From assembly GCF_002217755.1 (NCBI RefSeq), contig NZ_BCFL01000019.1:186001-250000 (forward strand): a DNA stretch of 64,000 nt. The letters run 5' to 3'. How positions within the stretch are numbered: position 1 is the stretch's first letter; each line of letters begins with the position of its first letter. The translations under genes and the position numbers were made by a program. The DNA is from Streptomyces hyaluromycini (lineage in GTDB: Bacteria > Actinomycetota > Actinomycetes > Streptomycetales > Streptomycetaceae). Below are positions 1 through 7,008 of the stretch, in pieces. The notes below the pieces were generated by a model that had not been told where the DNA came from, made no database searches, and was given only the letters and a program-made list of their open reading frames with translations.

Positions 1-167
1 GGACGGCCCAGGTCGTCCAGCAGTCCGCCCAGCTGCTCCAGATGGGCGGGCAGCCCGGCGTCGATCAGGACGAGACCGTCGGGGTCCTCGATCAGGTAGA
101 AGTTGACGCCGTGGTCGCCCAGGCGATGGACGCCGGGTGCCACCTGCGTGGGCGCGGGACGGGACAT
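1..167 (-). CDS. MBL fold metallo-hydrolase, N-terminal part
   Basis: Only the first 55 residues lie in the window; the gene runs off the left edge. The ATG at 167 is preceded by a good GGAGG ribosome site. The visible protein has the opening beta-strand pattern of the metallo-beta-lactamase fold (VAPGVHRLG, VNFYLIED, GLVLIDAGLP). The HxHxDH metal-binding motif would lie beyond the edge, so the substrate cannot be named. It is divergent from the TetR gene at 229 and is a likely target of that regulator. Confidence 0.8.
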   Translation of the reverse strand, partial: MSRPAPTQVAPGVHRLGDHGVNFYLIEDPDGLVLIDAGLPAHLEQLGGLLDDLGR

Positions 168-199
168 GAGAGCCTCCGGCAACCGAGCAGAATGAATTC

Positions 200-217
200 G
201 ATACAGCGGACTGTAAC
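200..217. promoter_or_regulatory. Candidate TetR operator
   Basis: The 61-bp gap between the divergent MBL and TetR genes contains the inverted repeat TACAG-CGGA-CTGTA (202-215), which extends imperfectly by one or two bases on each side. It is AT-richer than its surroundings and placed where a TetR dimer could repress both genes. This is inferred from position and symmetry only. Confidence 0.5.
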
Positions 218-228
218 AGATTGGGGGT

Positions 229-879
229 GTGCCGATGGCAGGCGAGACACCACGCCGGCCCTACAACTCCGAGCGCCGGCGCGAGGCCGCGCGCCGCAAC
301 CGTGCGGCGGTGCTGGCGGCCTGCCGTGAGCTGCTCTTCCGGGACGGCTTCCACGCAACGACCATCCGCGCGGTGGCCGAACGGGCCGGCGTCTCCGCCG
401 AAACCGTCTACAAGTCGTTCGGCGGCAAACCGGGCATGGTCAAGGCCCTGTGGGACATCACGCTGGCCGGAGACGACGAACCGGTGCCCATGGCGGACCG
501 CCCCCAGACGCGCGAGATCCTGCGGACGGCGGACCCGGTCGCCAAGCTCCGGCTCTACGCCGCGTACGTGCGCGGCATCCATGAGCGCGTGGCCCCGCTG
601 TTCGCCCTGCTGACCCAGGCCGGGCCGGACGTCGGGGAGATCCTGGAGACGGGGGAACGGGAGCGGCTGACCGGCGTCACCTCCTTCGTCACGCACCTCG
701 GCGAGAGCGGTGCGCTGCGTCCGGGGACGGACCCGGCCCACCTCACGGACGCCGTCTGGGCCCTGGCGGGACCGCAGCTGTTCACCCAGCTCACCGAGGG
801 GCGCGGCTGGTCGGCCGCCACCTACGAGGAATGGCTGGCCGACACGCTCACCGCCACCCTCCTGTCCGGGGAACGGTGA
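229..879 (+). CDS. TetR/AcrR family transcriptional regulator
   Basis: A 216-residue protein, the usual TetR length. Residues 22-70 form the N-terminal DNA-binding domain: an arginine-rich helix (RRREAARRNRAAVLAACREL) followed by TTIRAVAERAGVSAETVYKSFGGK, the classic TetR helix-turn-helix with the VYxxFGxK ending. The C-terminal ligand domain is unassigned. The start may be GTG 229 or ATG 235 (MAGE...). It is divergent from the MBL hydrolase with a palindrome between them, so it probably autoregulates and controls that hydrolase. Its stop lies 12 bp from the end of the convergent SDR gene. Confidence 0.88.
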   Translation: MPMAGETPRRPYNSERRREAARRNRAAVLAACRELLFRDGFHATTIRAVAERAGVSAETVYKSFGGKPGMVKALWDITLAGDDEPVPMADRPQTREILRTADPVAKLRLYAAYVRGIHERVAPLFALLTQAGPDVGEILETGERERLTGVTSFVTHLGESGALRPGTDPAHLTDAVWALAGPQLFTQLTEGRGWSAATYEEWLADTLTATLLSGER

Positions 880-891
880 GCGCGGGGCCGG

Positions 892-1686
892 TCACGGCAG
901 GATGGAGTCGACGTATCCGCCGTCCACCCGCAGGGCGCCCCCGGTGGTGGCCGAGGCCTGGTCGGAGCTGAGGTAGACGACCATGTGGGCGATCTCCTCC
1001 GGTTCGATCAGGCGCTGCAGCAGCGACTGGGGCCGGTGCTCGCGCATGAAGACGCGCTGGGCCTCGTCCCAGGGCAGGTCGCGGTCGACGAGTTCGTAGA
1101 CGAAGTCCTCGACGCCCCCGGTGTGGGTGGGACCGGCGATCACGGAGTTCACCGTGACACCGGTGCCGGCGGCCTGCTTGGCGAAGCCGCGGCCCACCGC
1201 GAGCAGCGCGGTCTTCGACATGCCGTAGTGGATCATCTCCGCGGGGATGGCCACCGCCGAGTCGCTGGCGATGTACTGGACGCGCCCCCACCCGCGTTCG
1301 GTCATGCCCGGCAGGAAGAGGCGGGTCAGCCGCACCGCGGCCAGCACGTTCACCTCGAAATAGCGCCGCCACTCCGCGTCGGTGATCCGCAGCGGGTCCT
1401 CGGCGCCGAAGATCCCCAGGTTGTTGACGAGGATGTCCACCTGAGGCAGCACCTCGGCCGCCCGCCGGGCGCCCTCCTCGCTGGTCACGTCCGCCGCGAC
1501 CGGGACGAGACCGGCACCGGGGGCCTGCTCCGCCAGCCGGGCGACGCTGTCCTCGACGCGCCGCGCGTCCCGGCCGTTGACCCCCACCCGGGCCCCGGCA
1601 CGGGCCAGGCCGACGGCGATCGCCGCGCCGATGCCCTGCGTGGAGCCGGTGACCAGTGCCGTGCGACCCGTCAGATCGATCTTCAT
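892..1686 (-). CDS. SDR family NAD(P)-dependent oxidoreductase
   Basis: A 264-residue classical short-chain dehydrogenase. It shows the cofactor motif TGSTQGIG (13-20), NNLG (88-91, in place of the usual NNAG), Asn113, Ser141/143 and the catalytic YGMSK (Tyr154, Lys158). The C-terminal VDGGYVDS is typical of the FabG-like group. The ATG at 1686 is chosen because the alignable core starts there; a GTG at 1716 would add ten atypical residues. The substrate is unknown. It is convergent with the TetR gene. Confidence 0.88.
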   Translation of the reverse strand: MKIDLTGRTALVTGSTQGIGAAIAVGLARAGARVGVNGRDARRVEDSVARLAEQAPGAGLVPVAADVTSEEGARRAAEVLPQVDILVNNLGIFGAEDPLRITDAEWRRYFEVNVLAAVRLTRLFLPGMTERGWGRVQYIASDSAVAIPAEMIHYGMSKTALLAVGRGFAKQAAGTGVTVNSVIAGPTHTGGVEDFVYELVDRDLPWDEAQRVFMREHRPQSLLQRLIEPEEIAHMVVYLSSDQASATTGGALRVDGGYVDSILP

Positions 1687-1852
1687 TCCGCCGAACCCCT
1701 TCCGCGTACGTGTCACGGCTCAGGTACCCGGGTCGGCGTCCCGGCACAAAGGGTTCGGGCGTTCAGCGCCTGGATGGCGGCACCGGCGCCGGGCGATGCG
1801 GCAGGTCACTCCGGCGGTGCCGCGGTGATCCGCTTGCACCGGAGCAAGTCGG

Positions 1853-2428
1853 CTAGAGGTTGCCGAGGGGCTCGATGTCCACCTGTACCGGAGTGCCCCA
1901 CACCCGGAGCACCTCGTAGTCGGTGAACTCGTGGACCAGCCGGTAGGCCATGGCGGGCCGGGACCCGCGCCGCTGGGCGGCGAGGTACAGCTCGGCCTCC
2001 TGCCGGTCGCGCCGGGGGGTGCCGCACAGCTCCCACTCCCGGCCGTTCCACGCCTCCGGCAGCCAGCGCTGCTGCGGTTGCGGCCGGTCGCCCCGCACCC
2101 CGTACCGGGACATGGACGCACTGACGGCCTCGCCCGGCACCGGCCGGGGCCCACCGCCGAACTCCGACCGCCGCGCGGCCCGCCGCCGCGTCTCGCACAG
2201 CAGACACAGATCGGGGGCGCTCTCGTCCACGGGCCCCTGCGGGTGCTCGGCGCACCGGGTCGTGGGCGCGGCCCTGCTGACGCTCTCCTCCAGCAGGTCG
2301 AGAGCGCGCCGGAGGTCGTCCTTGACCTCGTGCAACTTGCCGTCGGTCGTCTCGCCGGTCAGGGCCTCCCCGTGCTCGCCGAGGAGACGAAGGGCCCGGC
2401 CCAGGGCGGTGAGCTGGGAGTGATTCAT
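1853..2428 (-). CDS. Hypothetical protein with a possible zinc-binding CxxC segment
   Basis: A 191-residue protein I do not recognise. The N-terminus (MNHSQLTALGRALRLLGEHG) is helical, followed by an acidic helical stretch (HEVKDDLRRALDLLEESV). A Cys/His cluster (CAEH ... CLLC, about residues 58-77) could bind zinc. The C-terminal half is rich in Arg and Trp and ends in a beta-like YEVLRVWGTPVQVDIEPL. The ATG at 2428 is preferred over a start at 2458. It lies 42 bp from the toxin gene, on the same strand but downstream of it. Confidence 0.6.
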   Translation of the reverse strand: MNHSQLTALGRALRLLGEHGEALTGETTDGKLHEVKDDLRRALDLLEESVSRAAPTTRCAEHPQGPVDESAPDLCLLCETRRRAARRSEFGGGPRPVPGEAVSASMSRYGVRGDRPQPQQRWLPEAWNGREWELCGTPRRDRQEAELYLAAQRRGSRPAMAYRLVHEFTDYEVLRVWGTPVQVDIEPLGNL

Positions 2429-2470
2429 ATGGACCAGCGTGGCATACGGCGCTGACATCGCGGCCGGATG

Positions 2471-2722
2471 TCAGGTGCTGCGGCCGACTTTGAGCACGTA
2501 GACCGTGACGGTCTCGCCGTCCGGGCGGTAGAGCACCCGCCAGGTGCCGACGTGCAGGCGGTAGTACCCGGATGTTCCGAGTGCGCGAGCCTCCTCCGGA
2601 CGAGGCTCTTCAGCAAGCGCTCGTACCGCTGCGGCCGTCGCCTTGGCACCCACGGGATCGATCGCTCGGAGCCGCCGGAACTCCTCCATGGCGTGGTGTT
2701 CCCACACCACCGCGTGGATCAC
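2471..2722 (-). CDS. Type II toxin, RelE/ParE family
   Basis: An 83-residue basic protein with the RelE-fold pattern: an N-terminal helix (HHAMEEFRRLRAIDPVGAKATAAAVRAL) followed by strands YYRLHVGTWRVLYRP and VTVYVLKVG. The G-x-WRVLYR strand is characteristic of RelE ribosome-dependent mRNA interferases. Its ATG overlaps the antitoxin stop in an ATGA (2719-2722), which indicates translational coupling with the antitoxin first. A partner antitoxin of the Phd type supports the call. Confidence 0.85.
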   Translation of the reverse strand: MIHAVVWEHHAMEEFRRLRAIDPVGAKATAAAVRALAEEPRPEEARALGTSGYYRLHVGTWRVLYRPDGETVTVYVLKVGRST

Positions 2723-2994
2723 GAAGCGACTCCGCGGCGGTCCTCTTCCTCCAACTGCGCCATGAACTCGTCGTGCGCCATCGAGGGCCCGGACCGACCG
2801 GCTTCCCGTGCACGTGCTTCGGCGATGTCCGCCTCGTCCCGAAGTCGCTGAAGTTCCTCAAGCTCGCTTATGGGGATGAGCGCGGCGGCGGGCTTGCCGT
2901 ACTCGGTGATCAGGATGTGCTCCTGGCCGTGCCGGACCCGGCCGACGAGCTGACCGAGCTGGTTCCGGGCCTCCACAAGCGGATACGTCTCCAT
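2719..2994 (-). CDS. Type II antitoxin, Phd/YefM family
   Basis: A 91-residue protein. The N-terminal TYPLVEARNQLGQLVGRV and ILITEYGKPAAALIPISELEEL are diagnostic of the Phd/YefM DNA-binding fold. The acidic C-terminal tail (DEFMAQLEEEDRRG) is the expected toxin-neutralising arm. Two starts are possible. ATG 3048 overlaps the upstream HTH gene by ATGA but adds 18 residues with rare AT-ending codons. ATG 2994 sits exactly 6 nt after a TACAGT -10 box, suggesting a leaderless transcript, and I prefer it. The palindrome at 3001-3028 is the likely autoregulatory operator. Confidence 0.85.
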   Translation of the reverse strand: METYPLVEARNQLGQLVGRVRHGQEHILITEYGKPAAALIPISELEELQRLRDEADIAEARAREAGRSGPSMAHDEFMAQLEEEDRRGVAS

Positions 2995-2999
2995 GGAAA

Positions 3000-3028
3000 A
3001 ACTGTACACACCGGCGGGTGTGTGCAGT
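3000..3028 (-). promoter_or_regulatory. Leaderless promoter and palindromic operator of the RelE/Phd operon
   Basis: Bases 3001-3028 form a 12-4-12 inverted repeat (arms ACTGTACACACC and GGTGTGTGCAGT, spacer GGCG) with one mismatched pair. On the minus strand the edge of this palindrome is TACAGT (3005-3000), and TTTTCC separates it from ATG 2994. That is leaderless promoter geometry. An operator covering the -10 box fits conditional autorepression by a toxin-antitoxin complex. Confidence 0.6.
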
Positions 3029-3044
3029 GTGTGCGCAGGAGTGG

Positions 3045-3929
3045 TCATGCGGGTGTCCTCTCTCGTCGTTCGTTCATCGCGCCACGGATCTCCGCGACGC
3101 GGGACCGGACCTCGGAAGGTGACAGGGGCGTGTTGGGGCCGCTGGGGGCGCGTTCGCCCCGGCACGCGCCGCAGGTACCGCCCGGCAGGGCCTCCGGGCG
3201 GCCCGGTGCTCTGCACTTCGCGCACTCCAGGATGCGGAGGGGCGGGCGAGCGGGCCGTACCGGCTCGGGCGGCAGCTTGTCGGTGAGGCGTTTGCGGAGC
3301 AGGGCGGCCGGGTGGTGGACGGGGGAAGGGAGGCCGCTGGTCAGGGCCTGGAGTGCGTACTCGTCGCTCGCACCCCGTGCGAACCACTCCGTCAGCAGTG
3401 GGGCGAGGGCGGCGCAGTCGGCCTGGGAGAGGGAGAGAGCCGGGGCCGTACGGCCGAGGGCGGCGAGGAGGATGTGGGCGCGGCTGCGGGTGGGGCGGAC
3501 CCGGTCGGGGGGCTGCTCCGGCTCCGGCTCCGATACGGCGCCTCGCGTGAACGCAGCCCACCAGTCATCGTCGCGTGCGGTACGGGAGAACCACGATCGG
3601 GTGATCCAGCGACAGCTCCCCGAGTCGGCGAGATGTTCCCGGCCCCGCCTCAAGTGCCCGGCCCGCTGGAGGTTGTTGAGGGCGGTACGGAGGGCGCACT
3701 GACCGTACGGAAGCTGCTTGGCCAGCGTCTTCACGGAGATGTCGGCGCCGTCGGGGAGCCGGTCGACGTATGCGGCGATGGCGGCTTCGCGGGGTGGGAG
3801 ATGGGCGAAGTCGTGCGCGGTGCGACGGTGTTGCTCAGGCGCGGACCGCTTTCCGTACCCCGGGTTGGCCATGGGGTGCGGGGCGGCGTGCGTGGGCAGG
3901 GAGGCAGCACTAAGCTGGCTGTCAGCCAT
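3045..3929 (-). CDS. Helix-turn-helix protein with a C-terminal zinc-ribbon-like segment
   Basis: A 294-residue protein. Residues 45-100 form a winged-helix region: LPPREAAIAAYVDRLPDGA, ISVKTLAKQLPYGQCALRTALNNLQRAGHLRRGRE. A middle helical domain follows (SQADCAALAPLLTEWFARG). Near the C-terminus are CAKC and CGAC, a possible four-Cys zinc site. Proteins with this layout recur in Streptomyces, but I know of no assigned function. The stop overlaps a possible upstream antitoxin start. The ATG could be 3929 or 3872 (MANPGYGKR). Confidence 0.75.
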   Translation of the reverse strand: MADSQLSAASLPTHAAPHPMANPGYGKRSAPEQHRRTAHDFAHLPPREAAIAAYVDRLPDGADISVKTLAKQLPYGQCALRTALNNLQRAGHLRRGREHLADSGSCRWITRSWFSRTARDDDWWAAFTRGAVSEPEPEQPPDRVRPTRSRAHILLAALGRTAPALSLSQADCAALAPLLTEWFARGASDEYALQALTSGLPSPVHHPAALLRKRLTDKLPPEPVRPARPPLRILECAKCRAPGRPEALPGGTCGACRGERAPSGPNTPLSPSEVRSRVAEIRGAMNERRERTPA

Positions 3930-3959
3930 GGGGATCGCTGGTTCCGATCTCGTTGGTCA

Positions 3960-3995
3960 AGCCCCCGCAGGTGTTGCTAGCGCCTGGCGGGGGCT
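3960..3995. terminator. Strong stem-loop upstream of the HTH gene
   Basis: AGCCCCCGC...GCGGGGGCT, with an additional AGG/CCT pairing across a loop containing TGCTAGC. On the plus strand it is followed by GTTTCGTT. No plus-strand gene ends here, so it may terminate antisense transcripts, or fold in the leader of the minus-strand HTH gene. Confidence 0.45.
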
Positions 3996-4070
3996 GTTTC
4001 GTTCGTTATGCGGGCACGCTAGACGATCGTGACTGTGCGTGGCAAACCGAACGCGTGCCGTCAACTCGCG

Positions 4071-4134
4071 GGGTGGGAGGGTGGGTTGAGGCCCTCCACC
4101 CGTTCCTTGAAAAGAGCGCTCGGGGCTGAGCGCT
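4071..4134. other. Two intergenic hairpins downstream of the HigBA pair
   Basis: GGTGGGAGGG (4072-4081) pairs with CCCTCCACC (4092-4100). Then AGCGCTC (4115-4121) pairs perfectly with GAGCGCT (4128-4134). No coding potential is seen between 3930 and 4177. These hairpins plausibly terminate the minus-strand HigBA transcript. Confidence 0.4.
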
Positions 4135-4177
4135 TGAGCCTCGGGTGCTCGCTAGGCCTGTGACGTGACGACCAGGA

Positions 4178-4513
4178 TCAGGCTGCCGGGTGAGCGATAA
4201 AGGTGACTTCCTCGCGATCGTCGTCCAAGGCGATGCTGAGGGAAGCGTCCAGGGCCAGGGCCAGGCGCCGCAGCAAGGGGAGGGTCGGTACGGTGTCGGC
4301 TCCTTCCAGGCGGGAGATCTTCGCCTGGGTGAGCCCGGCGCGTTCGGCGAGGTCGGCTTGTGACAGCCCCAGCTCCTTGCGGCGCTCGTACACGGCCTGG
4401 GCGAAAGCCATGGCCAGCCGGATCTCCGCGCGCTCGGCTGTGACCTCAGGGGACTCGGTGTGCTCCATGGCCAGCTTCTTCTCGCGCGCCAACCTCCAGC
4501 GGGAGTGGTTCAT
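4178..4513 (-). CDS. XRE-family antitoxin (HigA type)
   Basis: A 111-residue protein with a Cro/CI helix-turn-helix at about residues 50-100: ERRKELGLSQADLAERAGLTQAKISRLEG, then VPTLPLLRRLALALDASLSIAL. The N-terminus is a charged helix. Its start (ATG 4513) overlaps the toxin stop by four bases. The order toxin then antitoxin is that of HigBA modules. It probably neutralises the 125-residue partner and represses their shared promoter through the repeat at 4901-4920. Confidence 0.85.
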   Translation of the reverse strand: MNHSRWRLAREKKLAMEHTESPEVTAERAEIRLAMAFAQAVYERRKELGLSQADLAERAGLTQAKISRLEGADTVPTLPLLRRLALALDASLSIALDDDREEVTFIAHPAA

Positions 4514-4887
4514 CGCGCGTCTCCTTCCTCTGCGCGGCTGTACGTCACGTGGGCCGGGCCGTGCTCGTCGGCGCACACCTTGCGGGCAGCCACCGCACGG
4601 GCTACCTGGTCCGCCTCATGCATTCGGGTCTTGCGGAACACGGTGAGGAGCACAATGCGGCGCTCCGGTGCGAACCAGTACGTGATCCGTGTGCTCACAC
4701 CGCCCAGGGTGGGGCGCAGCTCGTACACCCCGTCTTCCAGAGGGCGAGCGAACGGCATGGGCGTTCGAGGCCCGAGGGCGGAGAGCAGCTCGGCGTACTC
4801 CTCTACTTTGCGGTGTTGTTTGTCGGGGAGAAGCTCCAGCCAAGACCGCACCTCGGGCTCCAGCTCGATCACGTACAGGTCATCCAT
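4510..4887 (-). CDS. Type II toxin, RelE/ParE superfamily (HigB/Gp49-like)
   Basis: A 125-residue protein. The core WLELLPDKQHRKVEEYAELLSALG, RPLEDGVYELRPT, STRITYWFAPERRIVLLTVFRKT matches the phage Gp49-like/HigB branch of the RelE superfamily (F-x-K-K/R-T near the end). It is probably a translation-dependent mRNA interferase. It starts at ATG 4887 and overlaps the antitoxin by 4 bp. The C-terminal 20 residues are not family-typical and may be disordered. Confidence 0.85.
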   Translation of the reverse strand: MDDLYVIELEPEVRSWLELLPDKQHRKVEEYAELLSALGPRTPMPFARPLEDGVYELRPTLGGVSTRITYWFAPERRIVLLTVFRKTRMHEADQVARAVAARKVCADEHGPAHVTYSRAEEGDAR

Positions 4888-4900
4888 GCGACGGAACGTA

Positions 4901-4920
4901 ATATGTCGCTAACAGCATAT
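4901..4920. promoter_or_regulatory. Candidate HigA operator
   Basis: The inverted repeat ATATG (4901-4905) ... CATAT (4916-4920) lies 13 bp upstream of the toxin start in an unusually AT-rich patch for this genome. A second small palindrome (GTTC-GCT-GAAC) follows at about 4924. The position fits promoter and autoregulatory operator. Confidence 0.45.
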
Positions 4921-5016
4921 CTCTGTTCGCTGAACGGTGGTCACCGGAATGAGTGATATGGAGCCCGAGGTGGCGGCTTCGGGCAGGCCGGCCGCTCCTG
5001 AGGTGCTTGAAGAGCC

Positions 5017-5388
5017 TTAGGACGGCCGGGGGGTTTCGGCGACGAGTGTGTAGAGCTCGACGATGACGCCGTCCCTGCAGTGGGCGATGTCCATGCCGGT
5101 CGCGACGGGCGGTTCGCCGGCCGGGCCGTACACCCAACCGAGATGGCCGAGGTCGTCGGTGACGGAGACGGGGCCCTCGGGCCGGAAGACCCAGCCCGGC
5201 TGCTCCGCGAGCAGCTCCGCGGCGCGCACGGAGAGGGCCTTGCGGCCGCGCACGACCCGGTCGGGCTCGTGCCACACCACGTCCTCGGCATACGTCTTGG
5301 TGATGGCCGCGTTGCGGCGCTTGGCGTCCGGTTCGTTGAAGACGCCGAGCAGGTTACGGCGCATCAGGTCGGCGACGGTGCTGGTCAT
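5017..5388 (-). CDS. NTF2-like (SnoaL-type) nuclear transport factor 2 family protein
   Basis: A 123-residue single-domain protein. Helix LMRRNLLGVFNEPDAKRRNAAI, then KTYAEDVVWHEPDRVVRGRKAL and the strands DLGHLGWVYG, GMDIAHCRDGVIVELYTLV form the alpha+beta cone of the NTF2-like/SnoaL superfamily. Members include small isomerases, hydrolases and ligand binders, so no reaction can be assigned. It stands alone between the toxin-antitoxin region and the XRE/DUF397 pair. Confidence 0.8.
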   Translation of the reverse strand: MTSTVADLMRRNLLGVFNEPDAKRRNAAITKTYAEDVVWHEPDRVVRGRKALSVRAAELLAEQPGWVFRPEGPVSVTDDLGHLGWVYGPAGEPPVATGMDIAHCRDGVIVELYTLVAETPRPS

Positions 5389-5412
5389 GGGCGGCCCTTC
5401 GGGTGGTGACGG

Positions 5413-5613
5413 TCACTTCTTGACAGCCTCCACGAAGGCCGACCAGGCAGCCGACCGGAACACGAGCTTCGGGCCGAGGGGGTTCTTCGAGTCTCGGACG
5501 GGGGTGAGGGTGGGGAAGGCGTGGGTGACTTCGAGGCAGTTGTCGCCGCCGCCGCTGTAGCTCGACTTGATCCATACGGCCGCGCTCAGGTCATCGTCAG
5601 GGATGTTCCTCAT
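5413..5613 (-). CDS. DUF397 domain protein
   Basis: A 66-residue protein with the DUF397 signature: WIKSSYSGGGDNCLEV, VRDSKNPLGPKLVF, WSAFVEAVK. In Streptomyces these small proteins are typically encoded next to XRE/DUF5753 regulators, as here, and are thought to act with them in developmental and antibiotic control (AbaA-like and WhiJ-like systems). The start may be ATG 5613 or ATG 5619 (two residues longer). It overlaps the end of the XRE gene by 17-23 bp, so the two are co-translated. Confidence 0.9.
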   Translation of the reverse strand: MRNIPDDDLSAAVWIKSSYSGGGDNCLEVTHAFPTLTPVRDSKNPLGPKLVFRSAAWSAFVEAVKK

Positions 5614-6436
5614 GGGCATAATCCTGCGCCAACGCCTCGATCAGGGCCAGAGACTTCTCCTGCGAGAGCGCGGAGGCGACAAGAAGATCGAACAGGAACC
5701 TCAGTTGGGTGACAGTGGCCGGGTCGTCCTCCACCCGCCCGGTACGCACCGATTCGAGGTAGACCAGCTGAGGGGCATCGTCGAACTCCATCAGTTTGAG
5801 GGCACCCCCCATGGCCGTGTGCGCACCTGAACTGAGTGGCAACACCTGCACGATGACCCGGTTCCGGCGGGACAGACCCGCGATGTGACACAGGGCCTCC
5901 GCCATCACCGCCCGGCCGCCGGTCTCCCGACGTAACGCCGCCTCGTCCAGCACGGCCCACAACAACGGCTTTGTTGGGTGATCGAGCAGGCGGGCCCGTT
6001 CCATGCGGCCTTCCGTCCACTGCTCGATGGTCTCCTCCAGGGCCGTCGGGTCATACGCGCGGTTCACGGCAGAGGCGTACGCGCGCGTCTGAAGTAGCCC
6101 GGGGATCAGGAGCGGCGCGTACTGCCTGATCGCCGTGGCTTGGGCCTCTGTCTCCGCTACGTCCGCGAAGTGTGCCTCAAACTTCGACTTGGCTGCGGCC
6201 GCGCAGTTCCGCATGAAGAAGCCTGCCGTCTCCAGGACTTCGTCCAGCATCCGCGCGTACTCCGGCTGCATCCGCCGAGTTCCCGCCTCCAACTGCCCGA
6301 TGAACGACCCGCTCACGAAAAGCCATTGGCCCAACTCCGCCTGGCTCAGCCCCTTCTGCTCCCGCGCATGCCGTAACTCCGCCCCCAGCAGGGCGCGCGG
6401 TGATGACGACGGGTCCAGGTCTTTCGGTCCTGCCAT
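5597..6436 (-). CDS. XRE-family regulator with DUF5753 domain
   Basis: A 279-residue protein. An N-terminal helix-turn-helix (about residues 14-70) reads ALLGAELRHAREQKGLSQ, LGQWLFVSGSFIGQLEAGTRR. The DUF5753 domain follows: APLLIPGLLQTRAYA, IEQWTEGRMERARLL, VLDEAALRRETGG, VIVQVLPLSSGAH, LVYLESVRTG. This architecture defines the WhiJ/AbaA-ORF-like Streptomyces regulators. The start is ATG 6436 (GTG 6442 is possible). An inverted repeat 15 bp upstream is the likely autoregulatory site. It forms an operon with the DUF397 gene. Confidence 0.9.
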   Translation of the reverse strand: MAGPKDLDPSSSPRALLGAELRHAREQKGLSQAELGQWLFVSGSFIGQLEAGTRRMQPEYARMLDEVLETAGFFMRNCAAAAKSKFEAHFADVAETEAQATAIRQYAPLLIPGLLQTRAYASAVNRAYDPTALEETIEQWTEGRMERARLLDHPTKPLLWAVLDEAALRRETGGRAVMAEALCHIAGLSRRNRVIVQVLPLSSGAHTAMGGALKLMEFDDAPQLVYLESVRTGRVEDDPATVTQLRFLFDLLVASALSQEKSLALIEALAQDYAHEEHP

Positions 6437-6450
6437 GTGCACGCCCCTGT

Positions 6451-6470
6451 CCAACAGCCGACGTTGTTGG
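6451..6470. promoter_or_regulatory. Candidate XRE operator
   Basis: A perfect CCAACA ... TGTTGG inverted repeat with an 8-bp spacer sits 14 bp upstream of the XRE start, between it and the divergent gene at 6548. It is a plausible autoregulatory and divergent control site. Confidence 0.5.
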
Positions 6471-6547
6471 GATGCCGTATCTGGCCAGGTTAGAGGCATG
6501 CACGACACGCTGTGTGGTGAACCGGGAACTCAGCGTGGAGGTAGGGA

Positions 6548-6946
6548 ATGGTGCTGCGGACCACCGAAGAAGTGGTGGAGACGTTGCGGGCGGCCCTGAA
6601 AGGCGTCGGTGTCGTGCTGCCGTCGCTGTGCGTCGATCCGGTGACCGGGGCGAGTGACGAGCCGTTCGCTCTGGTGGAACTGGGGCGGTGCAATGTGCGG
6701 GTCGCGGAGCGGCTCGCGTCGGTGGTGCGGGGAGAACGGCCGCCGCTCGGGACGTATGTGACGGACGTACGGGACGGGCGGATCGGCGAGGTCAGGGGGC
6801 ATGTCGGCGGTGTCGTGCAGGTGCGGCCCGTCGTCGGCGGCAAGGAGTGGGACTGTCCGCCGGAGTCGCTGGAGCCGGCGCCACCGGAGGAGGTGCTGCG
6901 GGCACAGGTGCGGCGGCTCAACAGGGTGCGGCGGCTGCCCTGTTGA
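6548..6946 (+). CDS. Conserved-type hypothetical protein divergent from the XRE regulator
   Basis: A 132-residue protein with no recognised domain. The N-terminal helix EVVETLRAALKGVGVVLPSL precedes FALVELGRCNVRVAERLASVV and a beta-rich middle (GTYVTDVRDGRIGEVRGHVGGVVQVRP). The latter resembles a small barrel that could bind nucleic acid or a partner. The C-terminus is basic. Similar small genes are often found beside XRE/DUF397 pairs. The ATG at 6548 has GGAGGTAGGG upstream as ribosome site. Confidence 0.65.
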   Translation: MVLRTTEEVVETLRAALKGVGVVLPSLCVDPVTGASDEPFALVELGRCNVRVAERLASVVRGERPPLGTYVTDVRDGRIGEVRGHVGGVVQVRPVVGGKEWDCPPESLEPAPPEEVLRAQVRRLNRVRRLPC

Positions 6947-6995
6947 CGCCGGAGATTCCCGGCCTGAGTGTCGCTGCGAGAGAAAGCCCGCTCTG

Positions 6996-7001
6996 TAGTG
7001 T
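6996..7001 (+). promoter_or_regulatory. Leaderless -10 box (TAGTGT)
   Basis: TAGTGT ends 7 nt before ATG 7009, the leaderless spacing seen repeatedly in this window. It fixes the start of the deleted GNAT gene and suggests it was once a free-standing gene. Confidence 0.5.
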
Positions 7002-7008
7002 CGCAGTC

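Noticed and set aside
2995..3048. Antitoxin start at ATG 3048
   Set aside because: Not excluded, but the extra 18 codons cover the palindrome and use AT-ending codons. ATG 2994 fits leaderless promoter spacing.
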